DNA from: Nectonema munidae
Lineage: Eukaryota > Nematomorpha > Nectonematoida > Nectonematidae
Assembly: GCA_030549495.1 (NCBI GenBank)
Contig: JAUIRK010001034.1
Location: forward strand, 992,001 to 1,056,000
Reading direction: 5' to 3'
Length of the DNA stretch: 64,000 nucleotides
In this document: positions 1-13,207 of the stretch, piece after piece
Position numbering within the stretch: position 1 is the stretch's first letter
Layout: each line of letters begins with the position of its first letter
Notes under the pieces: model-generated
The model's input: only the letters and a program-made list of their open reading frames with translations
The model's database searches: none
Told to the model about the DNA's origin: nothing
Made by a program: the position numbers and the translations under genes

Positions 1-2454
1 TTAGATGCGGATAAATATGTGAATAATAGAGGATCCTCCTAACTGAAGGAGAGAGGAAATTTTTATATTTGTAGAAAATGCCAGAAAAGCGGGACACCTT
101 AGTTAGAACATTCTTGATATGCACAGACCAAGAGCGATTTTCCACGAAAAATAAACCCAAGTAATTGAATTGACTAACCCGTTCGATGGATTTATCATTA
201 ATTCTAACATTAAGATTGGCAAACGCCTTGCTCCTAGTAAAAATTAAATATTTGCATTTGTCAAAATTCAAATGAATTTGATTATAATGAGACCACTGAA
301 AAATATTAGATAAACACAAGTTAACATTGTTAATATCAGATATAGAAGACAAGTTAAAGGTTAGAGCCACATCATCAGCATAGATAACTGGAGAGCAGAA
401 ATAAGTCAAAATTTTCACAATATCATTTATAAATATAATAAATAAAAACGGCCCTAATATTGAACCCTGAGGTACACCAGATTTGATAAAATGTACATTA
501 GAATTGATACTGTTATACGATACATAAAAATATCTGTCAGAGAGGTAAGATTTAAGCCAATCGTTGATATGTGATCTAAAGCCCATGCGAAATAACTTAT
601 ATAATAGAAGAGAGTGAGATACTGTACCAAAAGCGTTAGAAAAATCAAGGAAAGTACAAATAGATGAATGAGAAATATTAGAAGAAATATCAAGAAAAAA
701 TCTAAGAAGGGCTAATTCAGTAGACCTGCCCTTTGTGAAAGCAAACTGTCGTTCACTAATCAAGAAATATTTTTCAGCAAAACTAATCATCTTGGTAAGT
801 ATGATTTTCTCAAATACTTTGGAAAACTAGATATAATAGAAATAGGACGATAATCCTTTAAACAAGAGCCTTTTTTATTAGATTTAAGTATAGGGACTAC
901 ATTAGTATACTTCAAAATGTTAGGAAAAGTGCCAGAAAAAAAGGAAGAGTTATAAAGAAATAGCAAAACATCTTCAATTATAGGTAAAGATAAGACTAAG
1001 ATATGAATGTCAATGTCATCAAAACCACAGGCCTTTTTATTTTTAATGGAAGAAATTGCTACAGTTAAATCATCACGAGTGAATGAAGTAGAAAAAAAAG
1101 TTTTTTCATTCAGAGGAACAACTCTATCAATATATTTATAACTATCAGCGTCCACATTTGCTTCAGAACTCGAAAAAGCTTGAGCAAAATCAGAAGAAGT
1201 GAAAGCATGAGACTCAGCATACAATCTATTATTAAACAATTTATTTAAGGTTTTCCAAACTTTATTCTTTTGGCTAGATGTAAGTTTACAGCTGAAGTAG
1301 GCCGTCTTAGCCAAATGAATTTTATTTTTATAAAATTTTAGAAAATTTTTATATTTAAGGTTGATATCAAAAGTGTATTTATTCTTCAACTTTTTATATA
1401 ATTTTTCTTTGATAGATTTTAGTTTAAAAGTTCAGTTGTGAACCAAGGATGTTTACTAATTGAACAATTAGTATTCTTAACTAACGGAAAGGATTCATTG
1501 AAAATTTTCCTAAAATGATTTAAGAATAAGTTAAATGATGTATCAGGATCAGAAATAGATAGAATATAACTGAAATCACAACTATTTAGACAATTAACAA
1601 AACGTAACCTATTAAAATGAGAAAAGACTCTTCTGAGTGCTAGCCTGGGAGATAAATTTTGTCCAGAAGAGAAAAAATCAAATATTATAATAGAATTCAT
1701 ATAATGATCTGATATATTGCTATTAATGTTAAAGGTTTTAAAATTGCAAGCAAAATTAATAAAAATATAATCAATGAGGGAACAAGAAGGGCGTGTAGCC
1801 AATAGTCGGATAAAAGGTAAATTGGAAGAGTAAAGAAATAAAGTCTAAAATAGAATTGCAGGACTGAATTAAAAATAAATTCAAATTGAAATCACCGCAA
1901 ATTAACATATTATTTCTGATCTCCTTTCTACTTAAAAAATAAGAAAGAAAAGATATGAAGTCAGAAGTATCAGAGGATGGTGGTCGATAAAGTGCAAGAA
2001 TACCAACTTTCCGATGTGAGATAGTCAAAAAAAGAAAAACATAATCACAAATATTGTCGCCAACAGTGGCAGATTCGAATTCATTAACTATAAAGTGATT
2101 CCTATAATAAATACCGATGTCACCACCTCTTTTTCGCCTACAGTAATATGAAAAGGAATAAGCGGGAATATTGAAGTTAGAAAAACTATCATATTGCCAA
2201 ATTTCTGTCTATACGAGAATATCAAAGCATAAACCAGACGTAGACAGAAAGAAATCCAAATGAGCAAACTTGGCATTGATGGACTGAATATTAAGATCCA
2301 GTACCTTAAGGCTATTAGCACTAGAGAATTCTTTGTATAGTTTAATATCAGAATCATCAATTGTGCAAGTAGGAAAAATTGAATTCCCCTCAAAAATAGA
2401 AGCAAAGAATTCATTATCTAATATATCTTTAGAACTAGGACAATCAAGATTCAT
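1..2454 (-). mobile_element. LINE (Jockey/CR1-like non-LTR retrotransposon), 3' part outside the window
   Basis: Read on the minus strand, frames in order give an apurinic-type endonuclease and then a reverse transcriptase. The endonuclease start is near 2340-2240 (LKVLDLNIQSINAKF), its middle near 1990-1870 (LYRPPSSDTSDF then CGDFNLNLF), and its C-terminal part near 1800-1680 (SLIDYIFIN...SDHY). The RT follows: KDYRPISIIS near 860, GVPQGSILGP near 480-450 and the catalytic YADD near 385. Homology continues to base 1 (SPSVRRILYYSH), so the element runs off the left edge. Coding is split over several frames, so this copy is decayed. The order endonuclease then RT and the motif wording fit the Jockey/CR1 superfamily; the exact clade is not certain. 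No target duplication is visible at the 5' side. Confidence 0.9.
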
Positions 2455-3100
2455 TCAAATTTTCATTCATAAGAAAATTTAAAAAGCTTTTATTTAACTT
2501 ATCCTGACGTTCTTTTAAATAAAAAGAATAATTTAGAATAAAATCTAAATAATATTTAGTATTTAAAAAGGCCAGAGGAACTTAAAAAAAATGTTTATAT
2601 CACATCATGTTTTTAATTTGTCATTATATTGTTCATCTTAAAAATAAAGTAAAAAAGGATTAAAGAATATCTTGAACAAATTTCGTCGGATTTTTCAAAT
2701 CTACCTATCTCGATTTCATTGCGAAGATATTTTTGCAAATATATGCACATGTAATGAATACTAACTATCAATGTGGTAATAAAGTTTATATATTTTGTTA
2801 ATTAAACACTAATTTTTATATATTTAACCGAATAGATAAAATAATTTCATTTCTTGATGTAAAAATTATTTTATCAAGCAACCTGAGATCACCTTCGTTA
2901 AAAGTTCCTAAAATTTAAATTTATAAATTTTTATTTCTCTTAAAAATTTTCAATAATAAAATTATAGATGGGTTATATATTATAATATATTTAATGATAA
3001 ATAATTAATTCAACAATAAAATTTTAGAAAAATCGTTTTAAAATGACATAGTGAAAAATATTATTGAGTGATAATCTAACTAAATCAATCACTTTTGGTA
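2455..3100. other. AT-rich spacer, nothing recognised
   Basis: Very AT-rich sequence between two LINE remnants. No open frame, splice-bounded exon, inverted repeat or tandem repeat was recognised. Confidence 0.5.
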
Positions 3101-3109
3101 CTCCTACCC

Positions 3110-4080
3110 TTCTTTTTATAATTAAACAGACAGCTTCTCCTGATTTTTACTGATAATTTATACTGGTCTAAACACATATCTTCTGTGAACACAAAACTTT
3201 TCTTTTACTTTTAAATGTAAAAAAACTTATCTATAACGCTTTTATCTATCCAGCTTTATTATATTGTAATCTAATTTGGGGTTCATCTAACTTGATATTC
3301 TTGAATAAAATGAAACCATATCAAAAAATTGTTATTAATTTATTATTCCTCAAAATTTTACTCTCAAATCTAATTTTTCCCAGTGCTAATCCGACAATCT
3401 TCTCTTTTCTTTCTCAGCAAACACACAACACCAAATCCTCCAGAATATCGCCTGATTTCAACATCTTGAACTTCACGCCAATTCGCTAAAAATATCGTTT
3501 AACACAACCAAATCATCCTAATTCATTTTACTCGCAAATATTCCCCAAATCTATCTTTGCTTACCAATCATAAAACCCTCATTCAACTTGCCTTACCTTA
3601 TAAACAAACATTAAATGGCCCAAACACTTCAAAAACACTTATATCAAACTATCACAGACTCTGTATAAACTAAGACAAGCAATCTCATACAAACAAGGTC
3701 TAAGTATCCATGATTCTTTATTGATTTACAAATCTCTCATACTTCGGGTAATTCAATACTGCATCCTCTTATGTGACTCATCGCTCGTTCACCCATCCAC
3801 CTTTACAAATTTATTCAAAATCCATAGACTTAAAAGCTTAACTCACAAACCCAACATCTATTCTAGAAATCACGATGAATTGCAGACCACTTTTAATCCA
3901 ACTGAAAGATACATTCATTTGCCGCTAAATCAGCAGATACAAATCTTTACTTCCCCATCTTCAGCCTCCCATTTACATCTTCCACAGAACGCATTACACC
4001 CTCACGCGAAGCTGCTTTGCACATCACTTCCCAATTCGCACTGTCACCTCATACACAATAGGTACACCCAACCACATTAG
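3110..4080 (+). mobile_element. LINE remnant (region downstream of the RT core)
   Basis: Plus-strand frames resemble the segment after the palm domain of non-LTR reverse transcriptases. Near 3150-3210 a frame reads LTDNLYWSKHISSVNTKLF, like the usual 'DxxLxWxxHI...K' block. Near 3230-3290 another reads IYPALLYCNLIWGSSN, like the 'Y..LI.P...Y...IWG' block. Near 3721-3850 a frame reads YKSLILRVIQYCILLCDSS and later KIHRLKSL, which repeats the same kind of block and may be a second LINE fragment. Frames change several times, so this is decayed. It is opposite in orientation to the LINE at the left edge. The sequence from 4081 to about 4630 is comparatively C-rich on this strand but gave no recognised product. 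Confidence 0.6.
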
Positions 4081-4635
4081 TACATCCTTCTTCGCCCTTC
4101 CTTTTGCTATCTCTACTCATGCAAACAAATATCTAGCCCCGAATCAGATAAAAAAGCTCAGGCATCGCTTTGATCCTTCAGCCCTGAGAATCTTGACAGA
4201 CGCTGCCAAGAGATCGCAAAAATGCGCTATCGCCACCTCTTTTTACGCAGGCGCCTCTCTATCTCCTTTCTTTTCTACAAGCTCTCCATAAACAATTTAA
4301 CTATAACTTAGTTTAATTTAACTAAGCTTTAGTTACCTCATGCGATCAGATCACCCAACACTTCAATACCTTCATACGTTTCACTCATATATCTATACAG
4401 ACTTCTTGAACATCACGCGCGATCTACACCTTAACATAAACGTTCCCTTATTTGCTTCCATCTTGTTCTCAAAACTACTACTCCTCTCTGCTCATTTTCG
4501 CACGTCTCTTACGCCTACGGGGAGTTATTGCTGCCTCTATATTATTATAATCGGTTTTTCTTGAATGATTGCAAATTTTTACAAAATTTCCGTGCGAACC
4601 TACTAAATGATTGATTGCGAATCTGATCGTGACAA

Positions 4636-5547
4636 TTATTTTTTATAAAAATCAATCAAATTAGTCAAAAATTGATTGATATTTGACAGGTCAACTAAAA
4701 AAAGAAACTTTTTGTTTAAATGGATAAACAAAATTTTTTACACATATATACCCATTTTCAAGTGTGCTGAACACGATGGTTACGTTTATTTTTAAAAAAA
4801 TTAACCAAATCTGTCAAAAAATTGATTGATATATGACAGCTCAACTAAAAAAAGAAACTTTTATTTTAAATGGTTATACAAAGTTTTTTTACATATATAT
4901 ACCCATTTTCAAGTGGGCTGAACACAATGATCACGTTTATTTTTTAAAAAATCAACTAAACCTGTCAAAAAATTTATTGATATATGACAGCTGAACTGAA
5001 AAAAGAAACTTTTAGATTAAATCGTTATACAACGTTTTCTATTTATTTACACCCGTTTTCATGTATGCTGAATATGATGGTCACGTTTATTTTTTTTTAA
5101 ATCAATCAAACTTGTCAAAAATTGATTTATATATGACAGCTCAACTAAAAAAAGTAACTTTAATTTAATTGGGTATACAAAGTTTTTTACACATATATAC
5201 ACATTTTCAAATGTGCTGAACACGATGGTCACGTTTATTTTTTTTTTAAAAATCAACCAAATCTGTCAAAAAATTGATTGATATATGACAGCTCAACTGA
5301 AAAAAATATTATTTTAGATTTAGTGCTTATACAAAGTTTTTTTACACATATATACTCATTTTCATGTATGCTGAATAAGATGGTCACGTTAATTTTTTTT
5401 AAAAAATCATTCAAATATATCAAAAAATTGATTGATATATGACAGCTGAACTTAAAAGAGAACCTTTTAGTTTAAATGTTTATACAAAGTTTTCTATTTA
5501 TATACACCCGTTTTCATGTATAATGAATACAATGGTCACGTTTATTA
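4636..5547. repeat. Tandem repeat array, family A, about 6 units of about 150 bp
   Basis: The phrase ATTGATTGATATATGACAGC or a close variant recurs at about 4671, 4821, 4972, 5121, 5273 and 5427, a spacing of 149-154 bp. Each unit also has a CATATATATACCCATTTTCA block and a GCTGAACACGATGGTCACG block. Units differ by substitutions and small indels, so the array is not young. Related units occur near 14085-14190 and in reverse orientation at 44560-45045. Confidence 0.9.
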
Positions 5548-7360
5548 ACATTTTTGGTTAATTTGTGACTTTTTAAAATCGTGGTATGTCTGCTGTCAGA
5601 TATATTGTACTGATTTTTGAACGATTTGTTTTCATGCTATTCTCCAAAGACTATATTCAAATTTTTAGTCATTTCAAAAATGAATTTATTTCTCTTTGAA
5701 GTTTAGATTTTATTTGGAATCTATAATAAAACAAATTTTTTCAGTATCAAAATTTCCAATGAGGCACGAATATTAATTTTGATACTCATCATTATACTAT
5801 AAAATTGATTCATATATTTATGTGCAAATTTTTTTTTCATTTTTAGACTATTGAATCAAAATTACGCTGTGAAATATATTTCAACTATAGTTTGCATGAT
5901 TACATCATGTTTTTTAAATATTTTGTATAATTTTTTCGAATTTTTTCAAACTTTTAATATTCCATTTATATGTGCATACATATATGCAAAATTTGGTAAG
6001 TTTCTATTTTGGAGGAATGAAGTTATAACTTTTCAAACTTCCTTACATTTGTATATATAAAGTAGGCTCCATCTTCTTTAGAAAATGCCATCCAAGTTTT
6101 GCCAAGGTAGCGATGTATATCTTGAGAAAAATTATATAGAACTTATACACGTATAAGAGGCATGATCACTGCATATTTATTTTTGAGAGGTCAAAATTTA
6201 ACCATTGTCCGTTTGTATACATCTATAGAGCTAGCTGATTGGCGGTATAAAAAAGGATTAATTATAGTCGGTACAATAGACACAAGAAGATAAGGTATTC
6301 CGCAAAGTATAAAAAGTTTAGATAATAGAAATGAATTTTTTTATAAGTTTTGGTGGGATATAGACAGAGAATTTTTTCAATTCATATTTTCTAAATCAAG
6401 AGGAAAGAAAAATTTATTAGGTTTGACTTACAGACCCCCATTTTAGGAATTGCAGTAGACAATGAAAAAAGTAAACCGCAATTTTTAATCAGTACGATTT
6501 TTCCAAGTGTTTCCAATTAAAAATAGGAAAAACGTTTATATATTGATTTTAATATATTATATATTTATTAGTTGATGAATATAATAAAAAAGAAAGATTA
6601 CAAAATTAGTGAAAATAACAGTAGGTATATGGTTTTAAACTATATGTGTAATTAAATAAAGACAGTAAGCTATACCAATAATTTATATCAATGAACTATG
6701 TTTGATTCAAATAAAATCATAATAAGGTATATATAAAAATGCTTATTTATTATCTTTAATTTCTTATTTTTGCTATTTTACAACCTTTTATTCAAATATA
6801 ATTGACTCAATATTTTGACTTTTACCTCGATCAGTTATTTGTATGAAACAATACTAATTTTTCTACTGAGAGTATTTAAAAAATTATCGGGCCTCAAATG
6901 CTTTGAAAGAACTGACTTGTATTTTTTCTCAAGAAAAACTTCTAGGGTTAAGAATTACTTGCTTCCATGTATGATCAAATCCCAATTCTTTCATCTTTTT
7001 AATCCGAAATTTATGAGAACTAAAAAAAATAGATAATTTTTGTGTAATTGCTCAGATCAAATATAAAAATCGTTTATTGTTTATTTATTGTGGTTACTTT
7101 TTACGACTAATCTTTTGCTTATTAATATGGCAAATTTCTTCTATTTTTTGTTTTCTATCCAGCTTCACTATGACTCTTCACTGCTGTGCTCCTGGATTAT
7201 TTAAATCGAAATTTATATTTCAAATAGTTGTTTTAGATTTTTTTAAGAATAGTAAGATATTTTGATTATTTTTTTTATCAAATGTAGTTCAATGATATTT
7301 TACTGGATTCTCAAAAAAGTTATGTTCTTACTCTTTCCATGTGTCAAATGTACATGTCAG
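5548..7360. other. AT-rich region, nothing recognised
   Basis: Only short open frames with composition typical of AT-rich noncoding DNA. None shows a domain motif or convincing splice sites. Confidence 0.4.
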
Positions 7361-7925
7361 CTGTCTAGTTCAGGCAGGGGCGAAAATCAACTTTTTTCTG
7401 GTTACGCCACTGCTTCTCTCTATTTTATATTTAGAGTTAAATTAAAAATAATTCTATTTTATCTCATTAGAAACTAGTTTTAAACGGAATATAAGATCAA
7501 TATTTTCAGAACCTCATGATACCAAAGTTGAGCTATTCAAAATCACAGATTTTATTGGTATAAATTTAGTTCTATCAATACACCAAACATTTTGCAAAAA
7601 CAAAAATTTATTTTTTTAAATGAGAGAAAAATTGTTCTCAATCGTTAAAATTTTATATCAATGAATATTGTCAGACTCGCGTTAAATTTTTTTAAAAAAA
7701 TTGTTGATTATTATAATAAAAATATAATATCGAAACAAAATTTCATTTGTTAAATATCATTATGACAGCTTAAATCAATTTATGACAACTGTTAGAATTT
7801 TATTTGTATACAGAAATAGTCAAAAAACCAATGATTTTCTTGTTCTCGTATACTATAATTTTTATGATTTATGTTTGTTTAAATTGTTTTTTAATGATTT
7901 TGTGTTCTTAGACTTAAATAATTTT

Positions 7926-8172
7926 GTTTTTTTAACTAGTGTATATGCGATATACAAATTTAATTAAAATATTTTCGCTGGAAATATAGTATTTAAATTT
8001 CACCAATTTTGTAAAAAAAATATAAAATTGTCTTTTAAATTTAGGTATGCGCTGAATACACTCTATTTTAAAGGATTGCTTGAATATTTGGTCTCCCGTG
8101 GTATTTCCTAACCAGTAATTTTGAAAATTGCAAAAAAAATTCACCCCCAATAATTTTGATGATGTGCGCCCC
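7926..8172 (+). repeat. hAT-type element end, uninterrupted copy
   Basis: This stretch runs from AACTAGTGTATATGCGATAT to the end GATGTGCGCCCCTG. It matches 40420-41275 almost base for base outside one insertion there. A related tail ending in GAGGATGT lies near 20653-20695. The CAGGGGCGCAC terminus (reverse complement of the right end) is of hAT type. A motif related to the opposite end, reverse complement CAGTGGCGTAACC, lies at 7400-7412, but no pair of ends with a matching 8 bp duplication could be shown. Confidence 0.6.
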
Positions 8173-8639
8173 TGATTTGAATCTATGAATTCCTTTAACC
8201 TTGGGCCAAGTACTCCATTGTCATAAAAAAAATTGTCAGCTTTTGAAATGAAGCTGGAATTATGGCATTCTTAGAGAAGAATAATTTTGCTAGATTTTCG
8301 AACATATTTGTTGATGAAAATAACATTTTGATCAAAGATGTCTCGGAGACCGACCATTAAACACCATGTAGCATATCTTAGTCAAGAAATTTCTCTCTAT
8401 TTTCCTAATCTACAAAAATTTGAAAAATACTATCAATTTATCAAAACCCGTTTTTAATCTCGATTAGTAATCTCGCCCTTTTTTAAGGAATTCATTAAAT
8501 TCTCTAGCATTTTTCATGGTTATTTTTTTTATAAAAAATATTTAATTTTCTTATAAAAAATGTATTTTATTCGTTCATCTTTTAAATCGTTAAACATGGG
8601 TGAGTGGTGAAAAAAAATTTCAGTCAAAGGGGCGTTAGG

Positions 8640-8664
8640 AAGAAAAAGGTTGGGAACCACTGGT
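8640..8664 (-). repeat. hAT-like terminal sequence (CAGTGGTTCCCAACC on the minus strand)
   Basis: Plus-strand AAAAAGGTTGGGAACCACTG reads on the minus strand as CAGTGGTTCCCAACC, a terminus seen in many animal hAT elements. The other end was not found, so only a single end is called. Confidence 0.45.
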
Positions 8665-9890
8665 CTAGTTCATGCTTTTTTTTTAATTTGGTTTTTAAAC
8701 TCGTAAATATATCTCTTGGCTGAACAATATACTTTGGATTATTCACGAAACCTTTTGATTTTTCTTCATAAACTATCATGAAATTTGTAATTGGTTGGTT
8801 TGACGGCATAATTTTGTAAAATTACCAAATACTATGATTATACCAAAAATAAAATCTGTTATGTACTCAATAGTTTAAACTAAAATTATATGGTAATTGT
8901 TCACTAGGTTACATATTTTTTATTTCCTGTAAAATTAAGTATAAATATATAAGTGGAGTAAAAATCCATGGTCCGTACTGCGAGGAATAAGTATTATTTA
9001 TGACCGAGATTCCAGAGATCTGGTAATGCTCAATCTGAAGCTGTATAGTACTTATATGCAGGTTTTTTTGGTCCAAAAAATTTCTATCCTGGAAAAAAGC
9101 GCTCTCTTTATCAGTATATAATTTAGTTAAGAAACTTTTGAAAATTTTTATTATTGAATCTTATTTACTTTCTGAATATTTTATTTAATTTAACTTCATT
9201 TTTATTTTAGAAACATTCAGTTACTCCCTTTTTGAACTAATGACATTACTGAGAGTTTCTTTTTCATAAAAAAAAAAAAGCATCAACTTGATGAATTCAG
9301 ATTTGGAATATAAATTTATCTTTTGTTAAAATAAAATTTTCATTTCTTTTATTTCACTTTATGAGTTATTTCCATAACTTCCTATTTTATAGATTCGTTG
9401 TGCAACAAATCTAAGAAAAAAGTTTATTACTAATATGCGCCAAGTATAAGAAGTATTTTATACACTCGAGCCTCACAATATCATGGTATCCGAGCAATAG
9501 ATATTCCCGGATAAGACAAGTCATCTGATAATAAAACTATAAAAAGTACAAGGATAGAGTGACATTTCTAGTTTGTACAGACACAAACCACACCCGCTGT
9601 GCATCGACATATTAAATAATAATCCAAACGGGATACACTGCAACTCAGTTATCATCGGAATAAAACGCGTGGATAACAACATGCATTTTAAAGAAGTTTC
9701 TATATTTATTAAAAATAACTTAAATTGAAGAAAACTTTATTCAAAAAATGCACATAAAAACAGATCAGAGTTTTCTCAATATATTTTCCTTTTTAATCCT
9801 AAAATAGAAAAATAATGTTATATTAAATTTACCTTTTGTGCCTTCTTTGGCCAGGTTTCATCGCTAAGTTAGGCCTTAAAAATATTAAAC
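8665..9890. other. AT-rich region, nothing recognised
   Basis: No supported gene or repeat. The short minus-strand frame ending at 8624 overlaps the hAT-like end and is likely chance. Confidence 0.4.
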
Positions 9891-9893
9891 AAC

Positions 9894-11291
9894 TTAGGAA
9901 ATTAAACAACGCTTCTTAAATTTATCCTTGTTATAAGAAATTAGAATTTCATACATATTATCTTGTTCACTTTCAGTTATCGTATTTGATATTTTTTTTA
10001 AATGAGACAACTCTTCTTTCAACTTATAATTACCTATATCAATGAAAGAATTTTTAAGCATAGTTTCTTCATATAAAACTTGATCGTGTAACATTTGTAT
10101 CAAACTGGTAATACTTTTAGGTTTCCAATTAATATTTGATTTCAACACATGATTGTTATTTATTTCCATTTCTTTCATATTCACTTTTTTTCTCAAATTA
10201 CGTATAATATTATCCTTTAAATGACGGGTACATAGGATTATTTTTGCATTAGGAATATTAAATTCAATAGATTTCAGTAGAGCTAGTTCTTGGTCCAAGC
10301 CTATGACCAAACTTTGAAAACTATAAAGCGATTCAGAGTATAATTTTGTATGTAAAAATGAGAAAAATTCATTGAATGTTTGATATGTAGAGTTAAAATG
10401 TATGAAAACTGGCCCAGAAAAAATTGAAGTTTTTTTTGTCAGTTTAGTTTCAATATTTTCATTTTGAAAAACAGTAACGGTGACAAAGCATGAACTTAAA
10501 TTATGTCTTGTCAATACTCAACACTGATGTAGCACTATTTTGTAAAAAAAATACAGTTTTTCATGTTTTAGTTGATTCTCAGTGTAGCATACGATTGTTG
10601 GGCTACCACCAGACAGCACAGACATTCGCTTGATTAAAGGATGATCCGAAGATATCAATGACATAACATGTTGTAAATCATCTGCTAGGTTTGGAGGATC
10701 TTGACTTTTGTTATTAGAGTACTTTAAATTGTAAATGAATTTTGAATCGCGAGGAATGTTTTCTTTTGACTTGAGACAATTTATATATATAGTTTTAGGA
10801 GAATCTGTTTTAAGTTTGTCCTTAACGTATTCAAAGACTGAGGGATTTGTCTTTGTAAAATGCCTCTGATGATCTTGACAATTACCATGATAAGATATAA
10901 TATCAGGGTATGAACCAATATATTCATAAACACAGTGACTGAAAAGATGAACCAAATTATCTGGATGTTGTTTAAAGTACGAAATTCTTTTGTATGAAGG
11001 AGCAACTTTTAAAGAGGAATAATACCTATGCAGTATTATCAAACTTTCTTCTTTTATCTCATCCCTAATACCCCGTTGTGTAAAAAACTTTCCTTCAATT
11101 TTAGTTACATTTTGTAAACCATTAGCATTTTTAATAAAGTAATATATCTTACTAGACATTGACACCCAAGCACTGCAATTGTCATTGAAGCTATTTTTAT
11201 TATTTTTAAAGCTTCTCTTAACAATAAAGAAAACATTCTCTTTTTTATGCTGAGGAACATAATTCAAGGATTCAGAATATGATTCTAACAA
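9894..11291 (-). pseudogene. MULE-type transposase, two adjoining frames
   Basis: Two minus-strand frames that abut at about 10514-10518 together look like one MULE (Mutator-like) transposase. The first frame (11291-10518) holds VSMSSKIYYFIKNANGLQNV and, nearer its end, HGNCQDHQRHFTKTNPSVFE. The second (10514-9894) holds FVTVTVFQNENIETK, then SIFSGPVFIHFNSTYQTFNE, then VIGLDQELALLKSIEF followed by IPNAKIILCTRHLKDNIIRN. The block 'xGxDxExALxxA...P.A.xxLCxxHxxxN' is the usual second-Asp and C/H region of MULE DDE transposases. A frame change separates the two parts, so the copy is probably inactive unless the break is an intron. It lies just downstream of the OTU and PHD-like frames on the same strand, which reads as one element. 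The second frame ends shortly after the C/H block, so the C-terminal end is missing. Confidence 0.75.
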
Positions 11292-11509
11292 ATCAACTAT
11301 CTCTGAAGTTGATAAAAATCCTTATTTCATTCTTTTTTAGAGGTTCTGTTTTCATTATAGGAGATGGAAGGACTAAATTTGATTCGGTATTTCCCGCTTT
11401 TCTCTTTATATTTTTATATTCATCAAACGAAGGTTCTGACAACGGCTTCTTAGACAAACACATGGCGTTCTTTTGATTATTAAGAAGAAAAATGTCACTA
11501 TCTGAAATA

Positions 11510-12112
11510 TTAGTTATACACTAAATAAAACAAGTAAAATAAACAAGTAACAAGTGGAACGAAATGGTTGAGTATAAAATATTGACTCTCAACATAATTG
11601 GAATTTGTCCATAATATTTTAAAACTATCAAATTTTGAATATTTGTTTCTTGGGTAAAACGTATGATTTAAAATATCAAACACTAAATCTTTTTCACCAT
11701 TTATCGAAGGGTTTACTGAAGTTATAGGACGACCTAAAACTGTCGCAGTAGCCATTATGGTGTATACAGAAGCCCATGAGCGCAAAAAACAAATCTTATG
11801 TCATTCCTCATCAATTTCTGTTGATACTTTATAAATATTATTCTCCAAACCAACACTTATATAGTATTCTTTGAATAAGTTTAGTTCAATTGCAGCCTTT
11901 ATTCTCAGTTCAGTGGATAAACTTTCGTTACCACAAAGAAGTATAGAGATGGAATTGAAAAAACAATTACCATCAGGAGTTGTTGAGATTAGAGTTAGAT
12001 CAGATACATGGATCATATTTGATGGATAATCTACTGTAAAATGTTCAAAAACAAAAGGTTCACTGTATTTTTTTGTCATTGGGTATATTTCCGTCCGTAA
12101 CAAAATGTTCAA
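11510..12112 (-). pseudogene. OTU-family cysteine protease domain carried by the Mutator-like element
   Basis: Frame 12112-11801 contains the OTU active-site block TTPDGNCFFNSISILLCGNE (Asp-Gly-Asn-Cys) followed by STELRIKAAIELN. Frame 11785-11510 continues with SWASVYTIMATATVLGRPI and, near its end, the histidine block LNHFVPL. OTU proteases are deubiquitinase-type enzymes with a Cys near the N-terminal side and the catalytic His near the C-terminal side; both blocks are present and in the right order here. The two frames are separated by a frame change. The frame is preceded by a PHD-like finger and followed by a MULE transposase on the same strand. I infer that the three belong to one mobile element and not to a host gene. 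Confidence 0.72.
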
Positions 12113-12336
12113 ACCAACAAAAAAAATTTATTTTCACATCCTGGACTGTACGGTACCTCCTTCAAAAGTTGGAGTAGAAAATTAAATTTATTATCTATAG
12201 TTAGACACTTAATACATATATAGTTTGAAGATGAGAAATGTTTATACTCAATAAAACATAGATCTTCACATAAATAATGAAAATGTTTGAAGCAAACAAA
12301 ACAATGGAGAAAATCATCTGCAAACAGTTCCCACAT
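12109..12336 (-). pseudogene. PHD-like zinc finger fragment at the start of the Mutator-like element
   Basis: The 75-residue frame contains FLHCFVCFKHFHYLCEDLC and, further on, YICIKC. The spacing C-x2-C...H-x2-C...C-x2-C is like the second half of a PHD finger. It overlaps the start of the OTU frame by 4 bp, in another frame. No start codon context or splice site was established. The finger is incomplete on its N-terminal side. The call is tentative; association with the OTU/MULE element rests on strand and adjacency. Confidence 0.45.
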
Positions 12337-12339
12337 GAA

Positions 12340-13190
12340 AAATCCTGTTTCTATGAAAAAATAAAAAAATTACTATAAATAAACATGAAAAATTATAAAT
12401 CTAAAATAGAAATGTTTTCATACAAACAATCACAACCAGAACAAAATTCTTTATTTATTGATAATCATATCTCAATCAAAATAATGTTTTAATAGAATTT
12501 ATCATATAGAAAAAATATCTTTTAGAGAAACCTTTTTGTAATTTTTTGATTTATAGTTTGAAATAGTTAAAAAAAAAGAATGGAAAAATTTATTGTTCAA
12601 AGCTTTGATTCCTTCTCAGTATTTCACGACTTGAAGATCATTATCTCAGGTAGGCTGATGAAGCAGACATTAAGGATTGATGTTTCCCATGGGTTCACAC
12701 TTAAGATAGACCAACATTCTTGAAAATCATCCGTCAACATCACTCAAATTTCAGTTCTAAAATTAGGTGAATAAAATATCTTCTATACATAAAGCTATCT
12801 TCAAATCAAAATTAAAACTGATTTGTTCTATCAAGAGGGCTAAAATAATTCAAATCACCGCTCGGAGTAAGAGTAAAGGAATAGACAAAAAAATTATCGA
12901 AATAAGAGAATAGTTTGATTGGTTCATGCATGAAAGGAAATATATCTTAACATTTTAAAAATCTACAAGCAATTTTTAAAATAAAATTCAGAATTGCAAA
13001 TTACATAAAATTTTTGTTTTACTTTAAATGAAACGATAGACATAGCGAACTTGGACAAAAAGAAAATAATAAAAAAACAATAAAAAAAAATTTTAATCAG
13101 TAGCTAAAAATAATCGTGAAATAAGATAAATCTTCTTTGTAAAATCATTTTTCTTTTTTAAAATTTATCTTTATTCAAGTAAAAAAATAG
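12340..13190. other. AT-rich region, nothing recognised
   Basis: No open frame with a domain, and no terminal inverted repeat that would mark the 5' end of the Mutator-like element, could be identified. Confidence 0.4.
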
Positions 13191-13207
13191 GCCTTCAAAG
13201 CGAAATT

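Noticed and set aside
4636-5547. CRISPR-like array
   Set aside because: The repeats are about 150 bp tandem units without unique spacers, in a eukaryotic genome.
9470-9680. Possible pogo-type ends (GTATCCGAGCAATAGATATT)
   Set aside because: No CAGT start with a matching partner was found.
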